A stretch of 9,431 nucleotides of DNA. Origin: Collinsella sp. AF08-23 (GTDB lineage Bacteria; Actinomycetota; Coriobacteriia; Coriobacteriales; Coriobacteriaceae). The notes beneath the pieces were generated by a model that worked only from the letters and a program-made list of their open reading frames with translations, did no database searches and was not told where the DNA came from. Shown in pieces: positions 1 through 6,021 of this stretch; within the stretch, counting starts at the first letter, position 1, and the number at the start of each line of letters is the position of its first letter. A program made the translations under genes and the position numbers. The stretch is taken from assembly GCF_003479805.1 (NCBI RefSeq), contig NZ_QUHV01000004.1, forward strand, positions 1-9,431, read 5' to 3'.

Positions 1-10
1 CCTCTCGTAG

Positions 11-238
11 ATTTGTTCAAGAAGGTGTTGCCACATCAGCCACATCAGCCACATCACCGTGTGCGCCGAGCAGGACGAGGACTGGTCGAGCAGGCGCTAC
101 ATCTCGCCCGAGTCCATGCTCAAGCTGGCCGAGCCCGCGGGGCCCGAGCCCGTCGAGAGCGAGGCGTCGCGCAGGAGGGGCCTCATGATCGTCGAGACGG
201 CGATGGAGCTCGCCGGCGCGGGGAGGAGGGCGGTGTGA
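11..238 (+). pseudogene. IS256-family transposase, C-terminal fragment
   Basis: The frame ending at TGA 236-238 encodes a GC-rich tail with the segment DEDWSSRRYISPESMLKL. Mutator/IS256 transposases end with this kind of segment: an acidic-Trp pair, then RRY, then an S/PESM helix. It is followed by a charged Ala/Glu/Arg-rich tail. In this frame a TAG lies at 8-10, and the codons between it and about 55 read as repetitive His-Ile-Ser from a 9-bp tandem repeat. The real transposase sequence therefore seems to begin only near position 56. Either the gene is broken here or the window starts at an assembly joint. No catalytic DDE residues are present in this piece, so it cannot be active alone. 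Confidence 0.6.
30..56 (+). repeat. Three perfect tandem copies of a 9-bp unit
   Basis: The unit GCCACATCA is repeated three times without interruption (30-38, 39-47, 48-56). It lies where the recognisable transposase reading begins and may mark a slippage, rearrangement or assembly junction. A coding role is unlikely, because the repeat encodes His-Ile-Ser in the transposase frame, which is not a feature of that family. Confidence 0.8.
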
Positions 239-528
239 TGCTATGATGCAGAGGGATTCAGGCTGCGGCCCGTCCCAGAAAGACCGGCTACACCAACTTT
301 TCCGACACTACCGACCGGTGGTGCCATCGCGGCTGACAGCCGTTACCAATTTGGGTTACTGCGCAGCCACTCGGTGGGGTTGCCCGCAAGCGGTCCATAC
401 GAAAACTCGATTGTGCCGATGGCAAGATGGAGGCGGGTGAACTCCTTGAGGCAGTCCGAAGTGGCGGAGGACTAAATATCGCCATTCGAGTTTCAGCTCC
501 TGCGTTCCACCCGAATTCTGTCTATGGT

Positions 529-1341
529 TCAGCCATCTTTCGCCGATGTCGCTGCATCACTACTCAAGAATTCTGGGCGCCTCGACAAGCAGTCCGCGAT
601 TTCTGCATCACATATTTCTCGTGCCCATTCGTATGCGGGCAGGCTGACAGAACGAATGAGCTCAAGAGCATCTTGATAACGACCCTTGACGTTAACAAGT
701 CTCAGATTATCCCAGTGGCATACCCTGTTTCGCAAAGACCCCATTCTCGAGAGTCTCAAGCCGATGTATGCGCGTGGGGATAGTTTTCCGCGTTCCTTTT
801 TGGTCTTCGGTATATTGGGAAACGCTTGGTACAAGACATCCTTCCAGAGTCTTGCGCATTGGGCGTCGCGTTTCCGAGCGGCTTCCCATGATTCCCGCCG
901 TTCTGATTCTATGGGAGCGCGGGGACTGAGCCCCGCAGGATTGCCAACCATATTTTTCCATGTTCCCAAGGTTGCATGGGAAATCATGTCATCGTGAGAA
1001 GCGACCTCCTGTCCTTCGTGGAGATACTGCTTGGCTCTCTTCTCCCATTCGGTGCGATGGACAAACGGAGCGAGCACGGGGGCGCTTGAATATATATCGG
1101 AGCACGTGGTCCATGTATTCTCAAGGTCCTGGGCCATCCACCACTGGTTAATTGCGCTGTCTATGGAGTTGCGAACGATGACTTCCGCCAAACCGATCGG
1201 CTTTAATAATGCCTGCCCTAAATCGAGCTCCCATGCGCAAGCTTCCAGAGCCTCTTCAGCGTTGTCGGCGGCATTGAGGACGATGGCGACACGAGGGCCC
1301 CCGAGCAGGGGCAACACATCTTTTGGCGAATAGGCGTCCAT
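529..1341 (-). CDS. Abi-like (Abi_2, AbiD/AbiF-type) HEPN-domain protein
   Basis: The 270-residue protein resembles Abi-like proteins, many of which act in abortive phage infection or as toxin components through HEPN RNase activity. Visible hallmarks are the helix with LAEVIVRN at 51-58, which matches the family's 'alpha-E-V-x-LRN' segment, and WW at 67-68. ATLGTWKNM follows at 123-131, then LWKDVLYQAFPNIP at 165-178, and finally RNRVCHWDN at 204-212. The last contains the R-x4-H motif (R204, H209) that defines HEPN RNase active sites. It is usually RNRIAHHEP in relatives, so the residues after His are unusual. The start is supported by GGAAAGG at 1349-1355, 7 bases before ATG. The gene lies 102 bp downstream of a same-strand 179-residue gene, separated by a stem-loop-rich spacer. 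Family membership is likely; the defence role is family knowledge and not shown here. Confidence 0.72.
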   Translation of the reverse strand: MDAYSPKDVLPLLGGPRVAIVLNAADNAEEALEACAWELDLGQALLKPIGLAEVIVRNSIDSAINQWWMAQDLENTWTTCSDIYSSAPVLAPFVHRTEWEKRAKQYLHEGQEVASHDDMISHATLGTWKNMVGNPAGLSPRAPIESERRESWEAARKRDAQCARLWKDVLYQAFPNIPKTKKERGKLSPRAYIGLRLSRMGSLRNRVCHWDNLRLVNVKGRYQDALELIRSVSLPAYEWAREICDAEIADCLSRRPEFLSSDAATSAKDG

Positions 1342-1383
1342 GCGTTTGCCTTTCCGATGGCGTAAAGTTACAATACAAGCAAG

Positions 1384-1439
1384 ACGGTCTTTAGACCGCG
1401 TTTCTTATACTGCGCCCGGTGTTTCTCACTGGGCGCAGT
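1384..1439 (-). other. Structured spacer: two adjacent stem-loops between the two minus-strand genes
   Basis: Read on the minus strand, a 13-bp stem with one internal A/C mismatch (arms 1427-1439 and 1409-1421, 5-base loop) begins 4 bases after the stop of the 179-residue gene. A second, perfect CGGTC/GACCG stem follows at 1385-1398 with a TAAA loop and then a loosely T-rich stretch (TCTTGCTTGTATTG). Neither stem is followed by a clean run of T on the minus strand. On the plus strand the mismatch becomes a G-U pair, but T-runs are also poor. It could be a weak terminator or attenuator that lowers expression of the Abi-like gene, or a small structured RNA. The pairing is directly visible; the function is not. 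Confidence 0.6.
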
Positions 1440-1443
1440 TGGT

Positions 1444-1983
1444 TTATTCGGAAAGTGATTCTAGAATTGCCTGAATGAGGCTTTCTGCTGTCTTGATTCC
1501 CGGTATCGTGAGTTCGAGCGTCCAGTCCCGCGATCCAGTCTTGCCCTTTTTGATGAAATTCCGTTTATCCATCTCATACGCTTTCGAGAAATTCCCGGTA
1601 TCAAGGCACGATTGTCTGCGACATTGTTCCTTAATGTAGGCGGCTTCAATGGGCTTTTCGGCTCCGTAAAGAAGCAGCAGGGCAACGTTGCGCATTTTTT
1701 CTCGTTTGTTTTCTCCCGGAACACGTTCTTGAAGTACCGGGAGCCCTGTCTCTTGGTCCAGGTAGAATATACCTGCAGTCTCGCACTGATCCTTGAGGCT
1801 CGCATCATCTCGGTCGAAAGAATCTGGCATGATTGTCTTAGGCTCTGAAGATGGGATTGAGGGGCTTGTGGCTGTGGAGACCAGCTCAAGCATTTGCGCC
1901 AGACGCGCAGAAACAAACTCCTCGCTTCCGGAAATGGTGAATGACCTCTTCGTTAAATCTAGGCTGATACTGGATGTTTCCAT
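1444..1983 (-). CDS. Unrecognised 179-residue protein, probable winged-helix C-terminal domain
   Basis: I do not recognise a named family. Residues 1-35 form a short beta-rich unit ending in a helix (SISLDLTKRSFTISGSEEFV, then SARLAQMLELV). A Ser/Pro-rich linker follows at about 36-55. Residues 95-171 read as a winged helix: helices KMRNVALLLLYGAEKP and EAAYIKEQCRR, a helix NFSKAYEMDKRNFIKKG, a strand WTLELT, and PGIKTAESLIQAIL. That suggests DNA or RNA binding or protein-protein contact. The start has an excellent SD (AGGGAGGT, 1989-1996) 5 bases from ATG, with a promoter-like sequence just upstream. It is the first gene of a likely two-gene unit with the Abi-like gene and could be its regulator or antidote. 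That partnership is inferred from position only. Confidence 0.8.
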   Translation of the reverse strand: METSSISLDLTKRSFTISGSEEFVSARLAQMLELVSTATSPSIPSSEPKTIMPDSFDRDDASLKDQCETAGIFYLDQETGLPVLQERVPGENKREKMRNVALLLLYGAEKPIEAAYIKEQCRRQSCLDTGNFSKAYEMDKRNFIKKGKTGSRDWTLELTIPGIKTAESLIQAILESLSE

Positions 1984-2009
1984 GACTGACCTCCCTTGAA
2001 TCTAAGGCA

Positions 2010-2037
2010 ATGATAGCATTCGTTTTGTTTGTTGCAA
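2010..2037 (-). promoter_or_regulatory. Candidate extended -10 promoter for the 179-residue gene
   Basis: On the minus strand TTGCAA (2032-2037) and TATCAT (2010-2015) are separated by 16 bases. TGC immediately precedes the -10, giving an extended -10 (TGn). Transcription would start near 2003, leaving a leader of about 20 bases with the strong SD. The surrounding 2020-2200 is AT-rich and lies between divergent genes. Confidence 0.55.
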
Positions 2038-2265
2038 CTATAAACAAGTTCAAGTTCTTAAAAAACTCGTCTAATTAGATGAATATACACGTAAACAAAT
2101 ATATATGTCATACCTAATCTATTGATTACTCAAACCCGACTTCTGTTTAGGATGCCTCCACCAAGAACGATCCAGCATATTTACGTCTACCTATGCGGCG
2201 TCGTGAATAGGGGCATAATTTCGGGAAAGTGCTAGATATGAGGATCGAGGGTTTCGGGGGACACG

Positions 2266-3096
2266 ATGGAACGCTACCGCCTCGTCAAGGGTTTTGGTCG
2301 CCAGGAGTACAGAGAGGAATTCCTCGACGGCAGGCTCTACATGAACTCCCTGGGGTATTTTTGGAGTAACGGAAACGAAGCCCAGAGGGACGCCGCCGAA
2401 GGTCTGAGCCTCGAGATTGAGCCGATGACTCTGGAGGCATTGCCCATAGAGTTCAGAAGGGTGCAGATGCATTGCGCTCAAGTGTGTCCATCTGGTTTTG
2501 CCTCGTGTAATATCCTCTGCTTTGCCATGGATACCGTCAAGAACATCAATGGACTGCCGTGTATCGAGACCCTAGGGAACCCTCGCGAGCTCGGCGAGTA
2601 TTTCATCGCAATCGATGATATCGATCAGTTTCTCAAACGGGTGGTGTGCGCGGTGGCCGCCCAAGGGGCGGAATACATCTTTTCGCCCGTGGCCTATGGG
2701 CCTCCCGCCTTGGCTCCCGGTCGGGATCTGGGCAATCATATTCTGCTTGAGATGGATGAAGCGCCGGGGGACGCCTTCTTTCCCGATGGGCTCCCGGGGA
2801 CTTGTTTCGGGCCGTTCAAAAAGGCGGTGCAATACGCGTCGCAAAGAGAGTGGAGAATTGCGCTTTACCGTGGGGTTGCGGTCGCGACCCCATACGTCTT
2901 GGATATCGGGGACATAAGGGACATCGCTCACGAACTGCAATACGATGGCCTGTACATAGACGCCGAGATCGCCGCGCACAATACGGCAGCGTGGATCTTT
3001 GCCCAGACCGGCGGAAACATCTCAAAGGAAGAGCTGACCCGGCGCTTTTACGAGTTGGGGAATCGGAAGGTTAAGATGTTCTGTACCGTGGGTTGA
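2266..3096 (+). CDS. Unrecognised 276-residue protein with a conserved-looking 'REWRI' motif
   Basis: I do not know a named family for it. The layout is distinctive: an N-terminal F-L-x-G-R-L-Y-M-N-S-L-x-Y-F segment (residues 19-32), then an RDAAEGLSLE segment (about 41-50) and, in the last third, KAVQYASQREWRIALYRG. This order (short 'gives a small strand then Asn/Asp-x-x-Glu' start, later 'Q-x-E-W-R') recalls DUF2971-like proteins, but I cannot claim membership. No membrane helix or signal peptide is visible. Translation should start at ATG 2266, 4 bases after GGGGGA. A -10-like TAGATA preceded by TGC (2233-2238) and CATAAT (2214-2219) lie upstream, without convincing -35 boxes. The gene diverges from the 179-residue/Abi-like pair, sharing a 282-bp AT-rich intergenic region. 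Confidence 0.85.
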   Translation: MERYRLVKGFGRQEYREEFLDGRLYMNSLGYFWSNGNEAQRDAAEGLSLEIEPMTLEALPIEFRRVQMHCAQVCPSGFASCNILCFAMDTVKNINGLPCIETLGNPRELGEYFIAIDDIDQFLKRVVCAVAAQGAEYIFSPVAYGPPALAPGRDLGNHILLEMDEAPGDAFFPDGLPGTCFGPFKKAVQYASQREWRIALYRGVAVATPYVLDIGDIRDIAHELQYDGLYIDAEIAAHNTAAWIFAQTGGNISKEELTRRFYELGNRKVKMFCTVG

Positions 3097-3100
3097 GGCA

Positions 3101-3128
3101 CATGGGGGAGCCGGTGCCATGCCCCATG
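3101..3128 (+). repeat. Inverted repeat after the 276-residue gene
   Basis: CATGGGG (3101-3107) and CCCCATG (3122-3128) form a perfect 7-bp stem with a 14-base loop, 4 bases after the stop codon. A competing stem GGCAC/GTGCC (3097-3101 with 3114-3118) overlaps it. There is no T-run after the stem, so it is not a clear intrinsic terminator. It may be a factor-assisted terminator or an mRNA 3'-end structure. Confidence 0.4.
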
Positions 3129-3240
3129 AGCATGAAACTTGGCTCTAGGTCGATAATCATGTCCGCACGGCGTGCGAGAATTCTCACAACATGAATTGCT
3201 TGCAGGTACAGCTTAGGATCTGACTGAAAGAGAGTGCAAA

Positions 3241-3870
3241 ATGGCTATTTCGAATGTTGATGCTGTGGTGACGGCGTCGACCGCGCTAGTGGCTCTTTTT
3301 GTCACGTTCCATCAAATAACTCAGTCAAACAAGCAGGGGCTCTTTAACCATCGGCTTAGCGTGTGGACAAATGCTAGGAGCCTCATGAATCTTTGTGAGA
3401 AAAATCGCCATTATCTAGAAAGGGAGCAAGAAAGCCCGGATTTGGCAAACGATTTGTCTTTTCAATTCATGACCAATAACGCTTATCTCTATTCCATTGG
3501 TCCGTCTATTGCGCATGTTCTTGAGCAAGATTACCAGCAGCTTCTTCTGTGCAAGTTGACAGAGTTGCAGGATTTGGCTCTTGAAGCGAAATTTGTATTC
3601 AAGGGCGACTTGGGTAAATCGTTGTCGTCGTTTATCGATAGCTATCACTCCCTTTTGTTTTCTATGTATCAGTACCAGCTTGTATTAAATCATGTAGAGA
3701 AGATCGGGGGAGAGCAGTGCTTGGGCCTTGACGATGCTTGTGAATCGGTCGGAGAGCCTGAAGAGCGCCAAAAGCTGGCTGATGCAAGGCGCACGTTGCT
3801 CGAATCATATAATCGTTTGATTGATGAGAAGGTTGAAAAGAGAGTAGAGAAGCAGTGTCGCTTGAGATAG
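3241..3870 (+). CDS. Unrecognised 209-residue protein with one N-terminal membrane helix
   Basis: Residues about 8-24 (VVTASTALVALFVTFHQ) form one hydrophobic helix at the very N-terminus. The remainder is a long, mainly helical soluble part, probably cytoplasmic. It begins with the segment LFNHRLSVWTNARSLMNL and ends in a strongly charged helix (LIDEKVEKRVEKQC) that could be a coiled coil. I recognise no catalytic motif. Such 'membrane helix plus helical body' proteins are common orphan genes in accessory islands. The start is supported by AAAGAGAG (3227-3234), 6 bases from ATG. The gene stands alone: 144 bp separate it from the gene before, and 194 bp of low-information sequence follow. GC content is visibly lower than in the 276-residue gene before it, suggesting a different origin. 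Confidence 0.8.
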   Translation: MAISNVDAVVTASTALVALFVTFHQITQSNKQGLFNHRLSVWTNARSLMNLCEKNRHYLEREQESPDLANDLSFQFMTNNAYLYSIGPSIAHVLEQDYQQLLLCKLTELQDLALEAKFVFKGDLGKSLSSFIDSYHSLLFSMYQYQLVLNHVEKIGGEQCLGLDDACESVGEPEERQKLADARRTLLESYNRLIDEKVEKRVEKQCRLR

Positions 3871-4064
3871 GGCGCCATGCTTTGCGCGTGCCGTCGATGT
3901 CGAGCGGCGGGAAGCCAAGTCCGTCTATGACGAGATTTTGGTTCAGGTTCACCACGCGGTCATGTTGAAATTCTGGCGCTTCCGCCAGTGCTCGTGCGGC
4001 ACATTATTCGGTGGAGGGCAGCACCTGCTTTCGGGTATCCTGGGGCCAGCTGGAAGGAGGGTGC

Positions 4065-4331
4065 ATGCCAGAGGCGACTCGATTTCTCGGAATTGTCATC
4101 AAGATGATCTACATGGACAGTGAGAAGCATCATTAGTCGCACGTCCATGTCTACTTTGGTGAATACAGGGCTTCCCTTGCCATAGATGGGGAGCTGTCGG
4201 CCGGCTCTCTTCCGGCGAAACAGCTGCGCATCGTATCCGGTTGGCTGGCTCTGCATGAAGACGAGTTGTACAGGGCATGGAATCTTGCGGTTGCTGGAAA
4301 GCCCTTCGACAAGATTGAGCCGCTCGTGTAG
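4065..4331 (+). pseudogene. DUF4160 protein gene interrupted by an in-frame TAG
   Basis: Reading from ATG 4065 gives MPEATRFLGIVIKMIYMDSEKHH, then TAG (4134-4136). In the same frame it continues SHVHVYFGEYRASLAIDG, then QLRIVSGWLALHEDELYRAWNLAVAGKPFDKIEPLV and the stop at 4329-4331. That is a full-length DUF4160 protein of about 88 residues, including the typical 'KHHxPHxHV-Y-GEY' histidine motif and the 'L-W-x-H-DEL-x-NW' helix. The TAG falls at the variable residue between HH and the (usually Pro) position, now Ser. AAGGAGG at 4054-4060 is an ideal SD, so initiation still looks intact. DUF4160 normally pairs with DUF2442, which follows 8 bp later, in a putative toxin-antitoxin arrangement. 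The 194 bp before it (3871-4064) hold nothing I can identify. Confidence 0.75.
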
Positions 4332-4339
4332 GAGGTAGC

Positions 4340-4633
4340 ATGTACATCATCGACGGCATCGCATATGCTGGGGAGCCCGTTGAAGGCATCGAGGTCTCCC
4401 ATGCCCGGTATGTCGGCGAGCGCATCCTGCTCGTCACGTTCTCGACGGGGGAGACCCGCCTGTTCGATGCCAGCTGCCTTTTATCCATGCCCGCCTTCGA
4501 GCCGCTTGAGGACGAGGACGTCCTCAAGGATTTCCGGCTCGAACACGGCATCATGACATGGTGCGATGGCGACATAGACATTGCCCCCGAGGCACTTTAC
4601 GAGCGGAGTTTTGAATGTCAGCAGGTCGCCTGA
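4340..4633 (+). CDS. DUF2442 family protein, partner of the DUF4160 gene
   Basis: The 97-residue protein has the DUF2442 pattern. Two strands carry a turn (RILLVTFSTGETRLFDASCLL, residues 30-50) and are followed by a helix with FEPLEDEDVLKDFRLEHG. The ending is the W-x-x-G-D-I-D-I-A-P-E-A-L-Y signature at 74-87. Members are short, often lie next to DUF4160, and have been suggested to form toxin-antitoxin-like pairs; the biochemical role is unknown. SD GGAGGT (4331-4336) overlaps the stop codon of the DUF4160 frame, so the two were translationally coupled. With DUF4160 cut by a nonsense codon, this protein may now be an orphan. The length and frame appear intact. Confidence 0.82.
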   Translation: MYIIDGIAYAGEPVEGIEVSHARYVGERILLVTFSTGETRLFDASCLLSMPAFEPLEDEDVLKDFRLEHGIMTWCDGDIDIAPEALYERSFECQQVA

Positions 4634-4948
4634 CCGTTGCCATGTTTTATGTCGCAAGGGCAATTTGGAGGGGTGAAGTTCGAGATGCGTCAAGCATGCC
4701 TAGATGCATTCGATTCATATGAGGCTCGTTACGGCATTAACGCCACTGCCCCCATCTGCCCCGGGCCGCTCCGTCCGGCTCCTGAGGGGTATGATTGCCA
4801 GATTCATCGATGTGTGTCTAGCTGAGTTTGGGATGCGTTCCGATAAACTTGCAACTCAATGTCACTTTCAGTGCATGCAAGATGAACGCAGTTTTTTAAT
4901 CCGAGTGCTGTCGTTTGGCGTATACTGAATAGATTCATTTTCTCGTTT
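4634..4948 (+). other. Intergenic stretch with a probable -10 for the following operon
   Basis: No convincing gene lies here. A 62-residue frame (4637-4825) lacks family resemblance and its start has a weak context. A GTG at 4674 preceded by GGAGG is possible, but the encoded peptide is unremarkable. Near the end, TATACT (4921-4926) is a good -10 box about 40 bases before the ATG at 4964. The -35 position (around 4898-4903) is poor, so the promoter may need an activator or be weak. Confidence 0.45.
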
Positions 4949-4963
4949 GTGGGAGGGATGAAA

Positions 4964-5578
4964 ATGCTGTTGTCGGATAATGAGATTCTCAAGCTAATTG
5001 AAAACCCTCGGCCTTTGATAGCGCCCTTTGATGGGAAGCGCCTTCAGTCGTCCTCCTACGATGTAACCTTGGCTGATTCAATACAGGAAATCGTTGCAAT
5101 GCCTGGCATTGTGAATCTTCTTGACCAGAGGACGGTTGATTCTGTATATGAATCTATCGATATATCAAATGGATATATTCTAAAACCTGGTCAGTTCGTG
5201 CTTTGCAAATTGTCCGAACGTATCGAGCTTCCAGATGATATTGCAGCGCACATTATGCCTAGAACGCGTTTCACGCGGTTCGGTCTTTTGGTCTCTGCGC
5301 AGCATTGCAATCCAAGCTACGCTGGCACATTGAGCATTGGCATGCACAACTCATCTCCAAACAATATATCTCTTGCTCCGGGAATGGCCGTCGCTCAGCT
5401 CGTGTTTGAGCGCCTGTCTTCAGAGCCGTGTCGCGAACGGTTGTATCGCAATCGAAAAGATGCGCTCTACCACAATGAAGAAGATTTTATTGGTTCTCAG
5501 TTTCTTGACGATTTGTCCCCGCAGGCAAAGGCAATCTTTGAGGATATGGTCTCAAGCTTATCGGGTGGTGGGGAGTGA
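4964..5578 (+). CDS. dCTP deaminase/dUTPase-fold protein without the catalytic glutamate
   Basis: The 204-residue protein follows the Dcd layout from end to end. It opens with MLLSDNEILKLIE, then GKRLQSSSYDVTLADS (24-39), then LKPGQFVLCKLSERIELPDDIAAHI (73-97). PRTRFTRFGLLV comes at 99-110, NPSYAGTLSIGMHNSSP at 116-132, SLAPGMAVAQLVFERL at 136-151, and the Dcd-type C-terminal KDALYHNEEDFIGSQ at 165-179. Dcd enzymes deaminate dCTP using a glutamate in 'VLEFYNS' and the 'RSSxxR' loop. Here the glutamate position is Gly126 and the loop is R100-T-R-F-T-R105. The Asp of the 'IDPGxxG' segment is Asn116. So nucleotide binding is plausible but deamination is doubtful. The start is ATG 4964, with GGGAGGG at 4951-4957; the upstream GTG 4949 and ATG 4958 lack spacing. 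It is the first gene of a three-gene overlapping operon, which argues for a signalling rather than housekeeping role. Confidence 0.8.
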   Translation: MLLSDNEILKLIENPRPLIAPFDGKRLQSSSYDVTLADSIQEIVAMPGIVNLLDQRTVDSVYESIDISNGYILKPGQFVLCKLSERIELPDDIAAHIMPRTRFTRFGLLVSAQHCNPSYAGTLSIGMHNSSPNNISLAPGMAVAQLVFERLSSEPCRERLYRNRKDALYHNEEDFIGSQFLDDLSPQAKAIFEDMVSSLSGGGE

Positions 5579-6021
5579 TGGCACGGCTGCTCAGTTGTCT
5601 GATTGCCGAATACGCCCAGCGCCATTATGCGGATGAAGATCCTGGTGCATGTTTTGAGGCCCAGAAGGCAATCGAATGTCAGATTATTTCTGACATCTGC
5701 GAAGAGCGGTCACAAGAAATCGCATTGCGTAGCCGAGAGATTGAGTTAACTGAACAGATGAAAAAAGCTCGGCATGAACTTATGATTGCGGTTGTCGAAT
5801 GCGTGCTCTTGGCTATCCCGGTTGGTCTGGTGGGGAGCCATATGTATGATCTTCTGAAGACCGGGTTTTACGGAGCGGTTCAGGACTTTAACCTGCCGGC
5901 ATTATGGTTTGGTCTGCTTGTCATGGTAGTGTTATGTGGTCTGATTCTGTTTTGCATGTTTTTAAATCAGGTGGTAAAAGCCGTTGATTCGATAAGGGAT
6001 GCAAGGGATGGTCGTGGCTAG
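5578..6021 (+). CDS. Small two-transmembrane-helix protein with helical N-terminus
   Basis: I recognise no family. The 147 residues contain a polar, highly charged helical region (about 20-67, including EERSQEIALRSREIELTEQM) that may form a coiled coil. Membrane helix 1 spans about 69-88 (MIAVVECVLLAIPVGLVGSH), a 15-20 residue loop follows, and membrane helix 2 spans about 107-129 (PALWFGLLVMVVLCGLILFC). A short basic/acidic tail ends the protein. Both ends are probably cytoplasmic. The start ATG overlaps the stop of the Dcd-like gene (TGATG at 5576-5580), with GGGGAG just upstream, so translation is coupled; GTG 5575 is an alternative start one codon earlier. Coupling to a nucleotide-binding-fold protein suggests a sensor and membrane-partner pair. 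The effector role is inference from layout and size. Confidence 0.8.
   Translation: MARLLSCLIAEYAQRHYADEDPGACFEAQKAIECQIISDICEERSQEIALRSREIELTEQMKKARHELMIAVVECVLLAIPVGLVGSHMYDLLKTGFYGAVQDFNLPALWFGLLVMVVLCGLILFCMFLNQVVKAVDSIRDARDGRG

Larger units (their letters stand above)
1..312 (+). mobile_element. 3' end of an IS256-family insertion sequence (truncated by window edge)
   Basis: This stretch contains the transposase C-terminus (stop at 236-238) and ends in a sequence that looks like a terminal inverted repeat at 289-312 (starts TACACCAACTTTTCC, ends GACACTACC). IS256-type elements typically have ends of this kind, with a TGTC...AAAA core and a GGTGTA-like motif when read from outside in. 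The left end of the element is outside the window, so I cannot match the two inverted repeats or show a target duplication. The transposase part is clearly richer in GC than the genes after 2000. The exact outer boundary, about 312, is inferred from the motif only. Confidence 0.6.

Noticed and set aside
30..56. Short tandem repeat considered as a CRISPR fragment
   Set aside because: The units are 9 bp, directly adjacent without spacers.
337..528. Plus-strand frame with segment ADGKMEAGELLEAVRSGGGLNIAIRV
   Set aside because: It looks somewhat protein-like but is short, has no start signal, and runs into the antisense of the Abi-like gene. It could be a gene remnant beside the IS end, but I cannot name it.
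1409..1439. Bidirectional intrinsic terminator
   Set aside because: The stem is strong but neither side has a run of T. The two flanking genes point the same way, so a shared terminator is not needed.
3871..4064. Minus-strand reading NLNQNLVIDGLGFPPLDIDGTRKAW, possible gene remnant
   Set aside because: It continues into antisense of the 209-residue gene, is bounded by a stop near 4010, and matches nothing I know. Kept only as unexplained sequence.
4637..4825. 62-codon plus-strand frame after DUF2442
   Set aside because: No family resemblance, and a poor start context at the ATG. The GTG at 4674 with GGAGG before it is possible but gives an unremarkable peptide of about 50 residues.
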